Shown here: in pieces, positions 25,154 through 34,069 of the stretch | Layout of the letters: each line of letters starts with the position of its first letter | How positions within the stretch are numbered: the stretch's first letter is position 1 | Program-made: the position numbers and the translations under genes | NCBI GenBank assembly: GCA_035380245.1 | Contig: DAOSXA010000003.1 | Location: 124,001 to 188,000, forward strand | DNA: 64,000 bases | Reading direction: 5' to 3' | DNA from: Candidatus Zixiibacteriota bacterium | Lineage (GTDB): Bacteria > Zixibacteria > MSB-5A5 > GN15 > FEB-12 | Notes under the pieces: generated by a model | Told to the model about the DNA's origin: nothing | What the model saw: only the letters and a program-made list of their open reading frames with translations | The model's database searches: none

Positions 25154-26746
25154 TTATTCTGTTGCTTCCGTGTTATTTTGTGATTCCACCGGTTTTTCGG
25201 AGGCATAGAGAATCATCTTCTGGTCTTTGTAGTCGAAAAGCACCCTGAAGTTATCCAGGATGAGATTACCGACGTTGCCCCCCAGCATTTCCGACTCTAC
25301 CACCCCTTCGCCTTCCTCGGGTAAAATAGCTCTAATCGAGGTCAGCAGGATATCACCCATTTTGAACGAAGCGACATAAGCTGTCCTGACCTGGGTGCTG
25401 CCGCCTATTCCTCCGAAAGTCTTGTCTGCTTCGGATATATCGCTGAGGCGCCGGGTCAGGTTGTTCTTCTCTACGAATGGCCGGTGCAGAATCAAGCCAA
25501 ACGGATTTCCCAGGTCAATCAGCAGTTCCGTCGGAATTCCCAGCAGTTCTCCTTTGACGATCGGCACTCGGGAATAGAACTGAAAGGGGATAGGGTAACC
25601 GCTGTCCGGGGCGATAAATTTGTCCGGATTGTAAATTGTCAGAAGTTGTCGGCCATAGTCGATCATTATCGGGAACTGACTGATAAAATCGTAACCGATA
25701 ACACCGCCGAAACGGACATCTCCGGGGCCATGAATTCGCAACGGTTCGAGGTCGGATATGCCGGTTTTAACATCGCGTAAAACCAGGTCGCCCACCAGTA
25801 ACGAATCGATTTTTACGAACTCTATCTGTTCGTAGGCTGTGGCTCCCTTAGCCGGGAGTGAACCGGCCGACGGCAGGTTCAAATCGGCGGCAAACTCGGC
25901 GTCGATAATTGTCGCCCCGGCGCCGGTATCCAAAAGAAACCAGCCCTTCTTTTGACCGTTGACCGAAGCCTGCAGTTTGATATGACCGGCGCGGTAATCG
26001 ATGGCCGCTGTTATTGAGGTTTGACCTTCGGGAAATCCTGCTTGATAGACGGTTGTCGGAGGACTGAATTGCCCCGGCGCCAGTTCCCGGTCAAACTCAC
26101 ATACACGTGCTCGCTGTTCGATTGCCAGCGTTCCCCCTTCAGCTTCCAGCCGTGAATAAAACGGCATCCAGACACCGTCGACCTGCTGATAATCACCAAG
26201 GGTGATGGTGGCCGCCAGATCGTCTAAAGTAACCTGATAGTCGGTCATGCGGCCGGTTTCGGTATCGAAATGAGCGATGATAGTATCCTGGTGCAGCGGA
26301 TAAAACGCTACCTCGTGTAATTGTTGATCATAACTCTGGATGATGCCCCGATATTCCTTGCCGCCTGGAATCCAGCCCTCTACCAGGTATGAATAAGAGG
26401 GGATATACGCGTTTCTCAAGGATTCCATGGTTTGAACGTCGCTCATTATAACCGGATTCCCCGCCAGGTCGGCGGTCCACCCAACCTGACCGTCGTAACC
26501 TTCCGTCATGACCAGAGAGCCCAGTTGTAAGCGACTGTACGTCAGATCCGGAGGAGCCTGAATCGATACGAAAGTCCCCGGGGTGCCGTTAAGCAGCAGG
26601 TCGCCTTCGGAATAGGCCGATTTCATCCGGACTATTCGCTGATATGCCTCCGAACCGCCAACCGACTGGATCAACAATGAATCGAGATCGAATCCGCTGA
26701 CGCCGCTTACGGTCGTCAACAGTAAAAAAGTCACCAACAAACGCAT
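25154..26746 (-). CDS. Secreted protein with two retropepsin-like aspartic protease domains
   Basis: 530 residues with signal peptide MRLLVTFLLLTTVSGVSG. Residues of about 30-240 form a beta-rich N-terminal region resembling LolA-like or outer-membrane lipoprotein-sorting folds (weak). FLLDTGAGATIID near residue 275 is a classical DTG aspartic protease motif with a hydrophobic flap region after it. A second half-domain has LLIDLGNPFGLIL near residue 408, where DTG has become DLG. Retropepsin-like bacterial proteins of this type can act as dimers or internally paired halves; whether the DLG half is catalytic is open. It probably acts in the periplasm or extracellularly. It is a single gene with about 200 bases of spacer on its downstream side. 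Confidence 0.85.
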   Translation of the reverse strand: MRLLVTFLLLTTVSGVSGFDLDSLLIQSVGGSEAYQRIVRMKSAYSEGDLLLNGTPGTFVSIQAPPDLTYSRLQLGSLVMTEGYDGQVGWTADLAGNPVIMSDVQTMESLRNAYIPSYSYLVEGWIPGGKEYRGIIQSYDQQLHEVAFYPLHQDTIIAHFDTETGRMTDYQVTLDDLAATITLGDYQQVDGVWMPFYSRLEAEGGTLAIEQRARVCEFDRELAPGQFSPPTTVYQAGFPEGQTSITAAIDYRAGHIKLQASVNGQKKGWFLLDTGAGATIIDAEFAADLNLPSAGSLPAKGATAYEQIEFVKIDSLLVGDLVLRDVKTGISDLEPLRIHGPGDVRFGGVIGYDFISQFPIMIDYGRQLLTIYNPDKFIAPDSGYPIPFQFYSRVPIVKGELLGIPTELLIDLGNPFGLILHRPFVEKNNLTRRLSDISEADKTFGGIGGSTQVRTAYVASFKMGDILLTSIRAILPEEGEGVVESEMLGGNVGNLILDNFRVLFDYKDQKMILYASEKPVESQNNTEATE

Positions 26747-26854
26747 GGAATATATCTCCGGAATCTGGTACAGATCATCATAGTGTCTCGTACAAAGAAC
26801 CTGAAGGTTGGTTTGAATAAAAGATTAAACATAAATGGGAAGATTACCCGGCAT

Positions 26855-26883
26855 AAAAAAACCGGGCTTCGGCGAAGCCCGGT
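26855..26883 (-). terminator. Rho-independent terminator of the receiver-domain gene
   Basis: On the minus strand a perfect 11-bp stem ACCGGGCTTCG / CGAAGCCCGGT closes on a tiny loop and is followed by seven T. It lies about 20 bases after the stop codon of the receiver gene. Confidence 0.93.
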
Positions 26884-26903
26884 CCATTCGAACGGCTGCG
26901 AAT

Positions 26904-27272
26904 CTAATTTTCGATATACTTGCTGATGATTGTGCTCATCTTCGAGGACATCCGTGAGTTGGGGTAGACCTCTGTCGCTCCGGCAATTCTCGCAGCCTTC
27001 ATCTGGTCCTTCAACGTATGCGGAGAATAGCATACGATTGGAATTTCCTGGGTCGCCCCGTAAGACCGAAGTTTGTTAATCAGCGAAGGGGCCTCAATGC
27101 CGTTTAGATTCAGATCGATTACAATCAGATCAGGTTGAAGCTCCTGTGCCTTACTGAAAATATCGTCGGATCGTATCGCCTTGATGCCTTCAACATCCAT
27201 CCCGTCCAGGACCGTCATAATCTTGGACGTGAAAATCATGTTGTTGGCGGCGATGATTACCTTTTTGCTCAT
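26904..27272 (-). CDS. Stand-alone degenerate receiver (CheY-like) domain
   Basis: 122 residues from the ATG at 27272, which gives the expected receiver N-terminus (MSKKVIIAANN). The frame extends to 27341 without family features. The phospho-acceptor position is present in LIVIDLNLNG, but the acidic pair that binds Mg is replaced by AANN, and the C-terminal conserved Lys is Asn (EVYPNSR). It is therefore unlikely to be phosphorylated in the normal way. It may be a constitutive or ligand-gated protein-interaction module. It has its own terminator and no kinase beside it. Confidence 0.82.
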   Translation of the reverse strand: MSKKVIIAANNMIFTSKIMTVLDGMDVEGIKAIRSDDIFSKAQELQPDLIVIDLNLNGIEAPSLINKLRSYGATQEIPIVCYSPHTLKDQMKAARIAGATEVYPNSRMSSKMSTIISKYIEN

Positions 27273-27524
27273 ACACTCAAATCCATTCGTTCGCGATAAC
27301 GTACCAAAAAAGTGTCCTACCCCATTTGGAGCACAGCCCATCCCGATCCAATATAGTAAATTGTAATCGCGAAATAAAGGCTTGTCTTAAAAAACTTGTA
27401 TTACTATTCGCTCGCATTGTTAAGTTGTTGCAACACATTACGTAATTGTGGCGGGTCGATGCCGCTGTCGTAGTCCCGGCTGTTTTTAGTTGATTGGATA
27501 GTACCTTGCCGATAGCCTGTAAAC

Positions 27525-28931
27525 ATGCGTAAAACAAGGATAATCGCGACTTTTGGCCCTGCCGTCGCCACCGAGCGGAAAATTAAAAATTTAGCCGCCG
27601 CCGGTGTAAATATCTTCCGGATCAATTGTTCCCACGGACAGACGGAGGACCTGAAACTCGCGGCTGCCCTGATCCGAAAAGCCACCGCTCAATCGCCCTA
27701 TCCTGTTGGCTTGCTTTTTGATATAAGTGGTCCTAAACTCCGATTGGGTCGCTTTGAGGGGCAATTCGAGATCAAAACCGGTCAACTCCTGACCTTAGTC
27801 AAAGGTGTGGGAAATCCGGCCGAATATGTTTTTAGTGTCAACCATCCCGGTATTATCGAATCGATTCGGAAAGGTGAGCGGGTTTTCATTGACGACGGCA
27901 ACCTGGCGTTCAAAGCAACTCATGTCCGCGAATCCTCGGTGGCGTTACGTGCCCTTAATCCCGGGGTGATCTCATCCGGAAAAGGCATAAACTTACCTGA
28001 TTCCAATATCAATATAGCGACCATCACCCCCAAAGATCACCGCGATCTGAAAACCGCCGTCGCGTTGGGGGCCGATTTTATCGCTTTATCGTTTGTCCGC
28101 TCGGCCGAGGATATCCATACCGCCCGTCGACTTATCAAAAAGCAGGGGGGAAGGCAGGAGATTATTGCCAAGCTCGAAAAGCGGGAAGCGATTGAGCAGT
28201 TGGATGAAATCATCCCGGCTGCCGACGGCATCATGCTGGCCCGAGGAGACCTTGGCGTCGAACTGCCGCCGGAGGAGCTTCCAAGGTTGTCGCGGAAAAT
28301 AATCGCCAAAGCCAACCGCCATCGGAAACCGGTTATCATGGCAACCCAGATGCTCGAATCGATGCGTCATTCACCACGGGCGACGAGGGCTGAGATCAGC
28401 GACGTTGCAACGGCGGTGTTCGAGTATGTCGATGCCGTCATGTTGTCAGCCGAAACCGCTACCGGCAGTTATCCGTTGGAAGCGGTCAAGACGATGGACA
28501 AGGTTATTCGAACGACCGAAGCTGCGGCTCAGCGACCGGCACTGGAGGTTGACCGCCTCGAGGTCAAATCCGATATTCCACTGGCTGTTGCCGATGCGGT
28601 CAGTCGTTCGTATCATTATTGTCGCAGCAAGGTGATCGTTGCCTTTACTACCTCCGGCTTCACGGCTGAAATGATCTCAGCTCTTTTCCCGGAGCAACCG
28701 ATTGTGGCGGTAACAACCGACGAACGAGTCTGGCGACGATTGGTATTGCGCCGGTCGGTTTATCCGACACGCGGACCGCAACCGAAATCATTCGCCGGTC
28801 TTCTTAAAATCGTAACTCGAGCCTGTCAACAATACCGCCTTGCTCGCCGGGGGGATAAAGTAGTTATTACCGGTGGTGTTCCCTTCGGCGAAACTCGCCT
28901 GACCAATATGATGATGATCCATGAACTATAG
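27525..28931 (+). CDS. pyk: Pyruvate kinase
   Basis: 468 residues, family length. RTRIIATFGPA at the start, FRINCSHG (the usual Asn-Phe-Ser appears as Asn-Cys-Ser), GPKLRLG, and the active-site segment IIAKLEKREAIEQLDEI are present, as are MLARGDLGVE and MATQMLESM. The C-terminal allosteric domain (about 340-468) ends in KVVITGGVPFG. It converts phosphoenolpyruvate and ADP to pyruvate and ATP. It is encoded away from the gap-pgk-tpiA operon, on the opposite strand, with the polysaccharide deacetylase gene 30 bases downstream. Confidence 0.96.
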   Translation: MRKTRIIATFGPAVATERKIKNLAAAGVNIFRINCSHGQTEDLKLAAALIRKATAQSPYPVGLLFDISGPKLRLGRFEGQFEIKTGQLLTLVKGVGNPAEYVFSVNHPGIIESIRKGERVFIDDGNLAFKATHVRESSVALRALNPGVISSGKGINLPDSNINIATITPKDHRDLKTAVALGADFIALSFVRSAEDIHTARRLIKKQGGRQEIIAKLEKREAIEQLDEIIPAADGIMLARGDLGVELPPEELPRLSRKIIAKANRHRKPVIMATQMLESMRHSPRATRAEISDVATAVFEYVDAVMLSAETATGSYPLEAVKTMDKVIRTTEAAAQRPALEVDRLEVKSDIPLAVADAVSRSYHYCRSKVIVAFTTSGFTAEMISALFPEQPIVAVTTDERVWRRLVLRRSVYPTRGPQPKSFAGLLKIVTRACQQYRLARRGDKVVITGGVPFGETRLTNMMMIHEL

Positions 28932-28961
28932 AACCTTCGACGATAGGACCGATCCCGGGCT

Positions 28962-29882
28962 ATGAACGAGTTAACCTTCCGTACCAATCCCCTGCTGCTG
29001 GCGGCCCTGCTGTTCGTTGTGGCGCTGGTGGCTTCGTTTTCATCGGCGTCCGCCGACAAAAATAAATCATCGGACAAAAAGACCCGGTCGATTTGCATCA
29101 CCTTCGACCAGTTACCGGTCGACCAATCGTTCTCGGAGATTGATCATACGGCAGTTGTTACCTCTATTCTCGAGGCTCTCAAAAAGCATGAGGCAAAGGC
29201 GGCCGGGTTCGTAGTTGCCGAACGTATCGGCAACGATTTCGACCTGCTCGGTCAATGGCTCAACGAAGGACATGTTCTGGGCAATCTGACCTACTCGCAT
29301 CAGGACATCGATGAGATCGGCATCGAGCATTTCATCAGTGAAATCGCTGCCTGTGAAGAAGCGTTAGAGCCGATGTTGTCCGGGTTCGGCCAGAAAAAGC
29401 GATACTTCCGCTATCCGTACCTCCACTATGGCTCTACCGTTGAGGCTAAACGAGCCGTCGGTGATTATCTGGCCGCCAACGAAATTACCGTAGCGCATGC
29501 AACTGTTTTGGTCGAGGACTATCTCTACAATCTTTCACTTGAAAAACTCGGCTCCACTCCAGACTCAATCGATATTGACCTGATCGGTTCGCAATACTTG
29601 CAGCATGTCATGGAACAAGTGACGGCCGCCGAACAACTGGCCACCCGAGTGCTGCATCGCGATGCCCGCCATATCCTGCAGTTACGCTCCAACCAGCTCA
29701 ACGCTCTTGTCCTGGATGAACTGCTGACTGCCCTCGAAGAACGAGGTTATCAGTTTATCAACCTTGATAAAGCTCTGAAGGATGATCTCTACCAGGCGCC
29801 GGAGGCATATTTTGGTGGTCCCGGAGTGAGTTATATCGAGATGATCATGGAGTCCAATCCCGACTTCCTCCCGGCGCGTTAA
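28962..29882 (+). CDS. Exported polysaccharide deacetylase-family protein
   Basis: 306 residues. An N-terminal hydrophobic segment (LLLAALLFVVALVASFSSASA) is a signal peptide or anchor. NodB-type motifs are seen in order: SICITFDQLPV (motif 1, TFDD changed to TFDQ), LGNLTYSHQD (motif 2, zinc His) and YFRYPYLHYG (motif 3). The domain is about 260 residues. Family members remove N- or O-acetyl groups from peptidoglycan or other glycans. The changed second Asp, normally a metal ligand, leaves catalysis uncertain. It follows pyk by 30 bases on the same strand, and repeat-rich DNA lies downstream. Confidence 0.85.
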   Translation: MNELTFRTNPLLLAALLFVVALVASFSSASADKNKSSDKKTRSICITFDQLPVDQSFSEIDHTAVVTSILEALKKHEAKAAGFVVAERIGNDFDLLGQWLNEGHVLGNLTYSHQDIDEIGIEHFISEIAACEEALEPMLSGFGQKKRYFRYPYLHYGSTVEAKRAVGDYLAANEITVAHATVLVEDYLYNLSLEKLGSTPDSIDIDLIGSQYLQHVMEQVTAAEQLATRVLHRDARHILQLRSNQLNALVLDELLTALEERGYQFINLDKALKDDLYQAPEAYFGGPGVSYIEMIMESNPDFLPAR

Positions 29883-29891
29883 ATCTGCTAT

Positions 29892-30200
29892 CGTAGGTCA
29901 GGTTGCTTGCAACTTGACAGTAAATACTGTACACCCATTCGGTGGCCCACCCATCCACGGATAGGAATACATACGTAGTGCGGGATCCCTGCGATCCCGC
30001 ATTGTTAACTAAATTATGTGGGCGGCAGACCTCCCGGTGTGTACCGTGACATGGTAAACAGGTGTTCCGGGACATTTATGTGGGCGGCAGACCTCCCGGT
30101 CTGCCCCTGCTGCAGCCTTGCCGGTCGTAGCGCGGGATCCCTGCGATCCCGCGCTTTATCGCAGACCTCGCTGGCGGCCCACCCGTCCACGGGTGGGAAG
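29892..30200. repeat. Cluster of modular palindromic repeats
   Basis: This 331-base intergenic gap is almost entirely made of short palindromes. Modules are GTAGGTCAGGTTGCTTGCAA.. (29893); ACAGTAAATACTGT (29917); GTGGCCCACCCATCCACGG (29942); GTGCGGGATCCCTGCGATCCCGC at about 29978 and again with GCGC ends at about 30130; GTGGGCGGCAGACCTCCCGG at about 30018 and again at 30080, the latter running on into TCTGCCCCTGC; and GGCCCACCCGTCCACGGGTG (about 30176). Modules recur at 18.1, 33.8 and 58.8 kb. No gene is present. Confidence 0.85.
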
Positions 30201-30213
30201 TCGAATATCAGCC

Positions 30214-30423
30214 CTAATTCGTGAAGAAATCGAAGATATTACCCAACATGGAACTGTCGGCTTTATATATCTCCGTATAGCGACACCGACGACAGGATAC
30301 GGTCGAAAACTTGGCCGATTGAATGTCGAATATCTTGGTCCAAAAGCCGCCGGCAGCGCGAAACTCACCTATTTCGTATTCCATCGCACCACACTTGGGA
30401 CAGCGGAAATTCAGGGATTGCAT
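30214..30423 (-). CDS. Small zinc-ribbon protein
   Basis: 69 residues with AAAGGA before the ATG at 30423. Two CxxC knuckles, RCPKCGAMEY near the start and SCRRCRYTEIY about 35 residues later, form a zinc ribbon. The C-terminus ends LGNIFDFFTN. It resembles the small predicted nucleic-acid-binding zinc-ribbon proteins of the COG3478 type, recognised from the CPKCG...RY.E.Y pattern. It is a single gene, divergent from the ribonucleotide reductase gene. Its role is unknown. Confidence 0.8.
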   Translation of the reverse strand: MQSLNFRCPKCGAMEYEIGEFRAAGGFWTKIFDIQSAKFSTVSCRRCRYTEIYKADSSMLGNIFDFFTN

Positions 30424-30608
30424 TGTCTATCCTTTCGTTCACTTGATTCTCTGAAACGATATACTTATCTGCGACTAAATTCTTCAATTATCGTTGCGGA
30501 AACTATCGTGAAAATGTGATCCTTGCCGCCCCTTCGGGTGTTATATTAATGACGAATCGACACGGGACCGATAACAGATATAACGACAAGATCGAAACGG
30601 TATTTCCA

Positions 30609-32849
30609 ATGAGCCACGAAACAGAAATCAACCTGTCCGAAAACAGCCTGGCGGTGCTAAAGCGTCGCTATCTGGCGCGTGATGACAAGGGCCGGACCCT
30701 CGAAACACCACGAGAGTTGTTCTGGCGTGTAGCCCGGTTTATCGCTCAAGCCGACCGGGCTTACGGAGCGGACGATACGGCCGTGGAGAAGCAGGCCGAG
30801 CGTTTTTTTGAAACGATGGCTCACCTTGAGTTCATGCCCAACTCGCCGACCCTGATGAACGCCGGGAGGCCTTTGGGACAGCTCTCGGCCTGTTTCGTCC
30901 TGCCGGTGGGCGACTCGATGGAAGAGATATTCGAGGCCAACAAAAACGCGGCCTTGATTCACAAATCCGGCGGCGGCACCGGTTTCGCTTTTTCTCGTTT
31001 ACGGCCGCGCAATTCGGTTGTGGCCACGACCCGAGGGGTGGCCTCGGGACCCGTCTCGTTTATGAAGGTGTTTAACTCCTCGACCGAGGCGGTTAAGCAG
31101 GGCGGCACCCGGCGCGGCGCCAACATGGGGATTCTTCGGGTCGACCATCCCGACATTGAGGAGTTCATCGCCTGTAAGGACAACGTTAACGAAATCACCA
31201 ATTTCAATATCTCCGTTGGTATCACCGATGCTTTCATGGCGGCCTTGGCCGATGGAAGCGACTATGACCTGATCGACCCGCGCACGAACGAAATCTACCG
31301 CAAGGATGGCCATGAAATCCGTCTCAGTGCTCCGGCTGTGTTCGATCAAATAGTAGCGCGGGCCTGGGCTACCGGAGAGCCGGGTTTGGTATTTTTGGAT
31401 CGGATGAACCGCTCCAATCCGACCTGGCCCTATGAAACCATTGAGGCGACCAATCCCTGCGGCGAGCAGCCGTTACCGCCTTATGACTCCTGCAATCTCG
31501 GTTCGATCAATCTCAGCCGGTTTGCTCTTGAACCGTTGCCCGATGATTACACCCGCGATGAACCGGAACGCGGCATCGACTGGGAAAGGCTCGGTCGCAC
31601 GGTGCGGCTCGGGGTCCATTTCCTTGATAACGTGATCGACCAGAACCGCTACCCGATCGCAGAAATTGCCGAGCAAACCAAAAAAAATAGGCGTATCGGT
31701 CTCGGCGTCATGGGTTGGGCCGATCTGCTGGTAAAACTGGGACTACCGTATAATTCCCCCGGGGCGCGGGATTTGGCGGGAAAAGCCATGAACTTCATTC
31801 AGACCGAGGGGCACAAACACAGTTCCGAACTGGCCAAGAGTCGTGGCCGTTTTCCCAACTGGGAGCATTCCCGCTACGCTCGGGAGGAAGTCGCCATGCG
31901 CAACGCGACCGTGACTACGATTGCCCCGACCGGGACGATTTCGATCATCGCCGACTGTTCCTCGGGAATTGAGCCTTATTATGCTATTGCCTTCGAACGC
32001 AATGTCATGGACGGGACGCGTCTGGTGCAAACCAACTCGCTGTTCGAGGCGACCGCACGTGACCGGGGTTTTTTCACCCCGGAACTGGCCGAACGGATTT
32101 CTTCGACTCGTTCTCTGTCTGGATTGAATGAAGTCCCCGATGAAGTCAAAGCGGTTTTTCTGACCGCAGCCGATATCTCACCCGAAGACCATGTGCGCAT
32201 GCAGGCGGCCTTTCAGGAGCATTGCGACAGCTCCGTCAGTAAAACGATCAATTTCCCCGAAACCGCCGATCGCGACGAAGTCCGCCGGGCTTTCCGGCTG
32301 GCCTGGGAAACCGGCTGCAAAGGGATTACTACCTACCGCGACAACTCGCGTCCCAATCAGGTCCTCTCCAGCGGTCACAAAGCCGCGCCGGAGGATCGGA
32401 TCCGACCGGTGCGGGAAAGACCTCGGACGCTCAGTGGATTCACTGAGAAAATCAGAACCGGTTACGGCAATCTTTACGTGACGGTGAACCTGTTTGAGGG
32501 ACGTCCGTTCGAGGTATTCGCTCAGATCGGTAAATCCGGGTATACGACCATGGCCGATACCGAGGCTATTTGCCGGTTGATTTCGTTGAATCTCCGCTCC
32601 GGTCTGCCGGTCGAAACAGTGATCGAGCAACTGCGGGGAATCGGCGGTTCGAACCAGGTGTTTGCCGAGGGATCGAAGGTTACTTCTATCCCGGACGCTA
32701 TCGCACAGGTTCTCGCCCGAAGGTTTAACTCCAAGGTAACTTCTGAAACCGCAGCCGGTTCCACCGAAATTTGCCCGGAATGCTCAGCCGCCATGGCCTA
32801 TGATTCCGGCTGTTTCTATTGCCAAAGTTGCGGTTATTCCACCTGTTGA
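30609..32849 (+). CDS. nrdJ: Adenosylcobalamin-dependent (class II) ribonucleotide reductase
   Basis: 746 residues from the ATG at 30609, where family similarity begins (LSENSLAVLKRRYLARDDKG). In-frame ATGs at 30516 and 30549 lie too far upstream, near a weak promoter-like TTGCCG/TATATT. Key features are FMPNSPTLMNAGRPLGQLSACF (first reactive Cys, motif stated in part), KSGGGTGFAFS, NPCGEQPLPPYDSCNLGS (thiyl-site Cys and substrate loop), and APTGTISIIADCSSGIEP. A TSCPD-like domain follows at the C-terminus, with a final zinc ribbon CPECSAAMAY...CQSCGYSTC. It reduces ribonucleotides using B12, with or without oxygen. The next gene starts 33 bases downstream. Confidence 0.95.
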   Translation: MSHETEINLSENSLAVLKRRYLARDDKGRTLETPRELFWRVARFIAQADRAYGADDTAVEKQAERFFETMAHLEFMPNSPTLMNAGRPLGQLSACFVLPVGDSMEEIFEANKNAALIHKSGGGTGFAFSRLRPRNSVVATTRGVASGPVSFMKVFNSSTEAVKQGGTRRGANMGILRVDHPDIEEFIACKDNVNEITNFNISVGITDAFMAALADGSDYDLIDPRTNEIYRKDGHEIRLSAPAVFDQIVARAWATGEPGLVFLDRMNRSNPTWPYETIEATNPCGEQPLPPYDSCNLGSINLSRFALEPLPDDYTRDEPERGIDWERLGRTVRLGVHFLDNVIDQNRYPIAEIAEQTKKNRRIGLGVMGWADLLVKLGLPYNSPGARDLAGKAMNFIQTEGHKHSSELAKSRGRFPNWEHSRYAREEVAMRNATVTTIAPTGTISIIADCSSGIEPYYAIAFERNVMDGTRLVQTNSLFEATARDRGFFTPELAERISSTRSLSGLNEVPDEVKAVFLTAADISPEDHVRMQAAFQEHCDSSVSKTINFPETADRDEVRRAFRLAWETGCKGITTYRDNSRPNQVLSSGHKAAPEDRIRPVRERPRTLSGFTEKIRTGYGNLYVTVNLFEGRPFEVFAQIGKSGYTTMADTEAICRLISLNLRSGLPVETVIEQLRGIGGSNQVFAEGSKVTSIPDAIAQVLARRFNSKVTSETAAGSTEICPECSAAMAYDSGCFYCQSCGYSTC

Positions 32850-32882
32850 TTCTGCCGATATATCCGATTAAGAGCATAGTAT

Positions 32883-33611
32883 ATGAGCACCGATCAGTAC
32901 ATCCCGGTGGGACGCACGTCCCTGGTTAGGCGAGGTGACGACCTCCCGCCGCTGCAGGTCCAGACCGAGTATTCGCGAAGGCCCTACGCCCGGATTGCTA
33001 CGACCGTTACGGAAAAAGGGCGGGTTCTGCATAAAATCGAGAAGAAACTCGAGGCGCCGGTCTCGACGTTCGAGGAGCAGATGCAGATCGAACGAGTTAT
33101 GCAGGCCCAGCATCTTGAGGTAGAACGAGTGATCGAGGCTCAGGCCGTTGCTCCGGCTGTAGTTGCTGCGGTTCCTTCGGAGACTTCGGTGGAACCGGTC
33201 CCGGCCTCACCGCCTCCAATTAGAAAATCCGAGCCGATAGTCGCTCCCCCGGCCGGTCTGTTTCAATCGGCTGAAATCTCCGATGATCCCAAGCAGCAAT
33301 TGCTCGAACGACTGCGAAAAGTTCGGGGAGCGCAGCATGTTTTTTTGCTCGATGCCGAGGGGAATTTTTACGGCAAACATTCCGAGAAACAGTTCAAGAA
33401 AGATTTCGGCAAGATTTTCCGCAATTTGTCCGAGTTGATTTCCGTATTCGGTTTGCTTGACAGCCCGGTGCCGAAACGTGAAACCGGGGTGGTCGAGGTG
33501 GAGCGGGATCGCCTCTATTTTATCTCGACCGGCGAGGACTGCTATTTCGTGACGGTGCGTCGCCTTGACCCCGATACCGATTTCGAACAAGCCTTTAAGG
33601 CTTTGATCTAG
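32883..33611 (+). CDS. Hypothetical protein with disordered linker and small C-terminal alpha/beta domain
   Basis: 242 residues. Residues of about 1-60 are basic and polar, about 60-90 a short coiled coil (EEQMQIERVMQAQHLEVERV), and about 90-140 Ala/Pro/Val-rich and disordered. The last 100 residues have a helix-strand-strand pattern (LLERLRKVRGAQHVFLLDAE, GNFYGKH, ...YFISTGEDCYFVTVRRL) that resembles a roadblock/LC7-type fold. Such domains regulate small GTPases or gliding-related machines, but this assignment is tentative. It may be co-transcribed with nrdJ. Confidence 0.7.
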   Translation: MSTDQYIPVGRTSLVRRGDDLPPLQVQTEYSRRPYARIATTVTEKGRVLHKIEKKLEAPVSTFEEQMQIERVMQAQHLEVERVIEAQAVAPAVVAAVPSETSVEPVPASPPPIRKSEPIVAPPAGLFQSAEISDDPKQQLLERLRKVRGAQHVFLLDAEGNFYGKHSEKQFKKDFGKIFRNLSELISVFGLLDSPVPKRETGVVEVERDRLYFISTGEDCYFVTVRRLDPDTDFEQAFKALI

Positions 33612-33706
33612 ATTTCTTTCAATTCAGCAGCAATTATTCTATGGAGCGAGGGGGGATATTTTTAGTAGAACGAATCTGTCTTCAAATCCGCTATCTCTTC
33701 CTCCTC

Positions 33707-34030
33707 GTGCTGATTCGGAGGGCGGCAGACCTTGAACCTTGGGCCTTGCCCCCTGCAATCGCGGAATCTGTCTTGTCTGAATCCTGCGAGGCAACTCGCG
33801 AAGAATCCAACCGTGTTGGTGGGCGGCAGACCTCCCGGTCTGCCCCTGCAGCACACCCCACAGAACGTCTTTCCCGCGAAAGGGTGTGTTGAAAAACTTC
33901 TTCTGCGGCGGAGACAAGCCCCGCCGCTACGCGTTTAGGAGCTCTAACCTCGCGTAGCGGGCGGCCTTGTGTCGCCCGCATTACAGTTGTGTTTTACTGA
34001 ATATCCGAGCGTATGACTTTTTCAACAAAT
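33707..34030. repeat. Repeat-rich intergenic region
   Basis: A 458-base gap (33612-34069) between convergent genes. GGGCGGCAGACCTTG.. at about 33720 and GTGGGCGGCAGACCTCCCGG..TCTGCCCCTGC at about 33820 belong to the palindrome families seen at 30 kb. A long GC-rich inverted repeat pairs about 33905-33933 with 33951-33979 (..GCCGCTACGCG / CGCGTAGCGG..). This sits inside a segment bounded by TGTTGAAAAA (33891) and TTTTTCAACA (about 34019). No gene is seen. Confidence 0.8.
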
Positions 34031-34069
34031 CCCTTCGCAGGGGAGACGTTTGCGGGGCGTGTTACAAGA

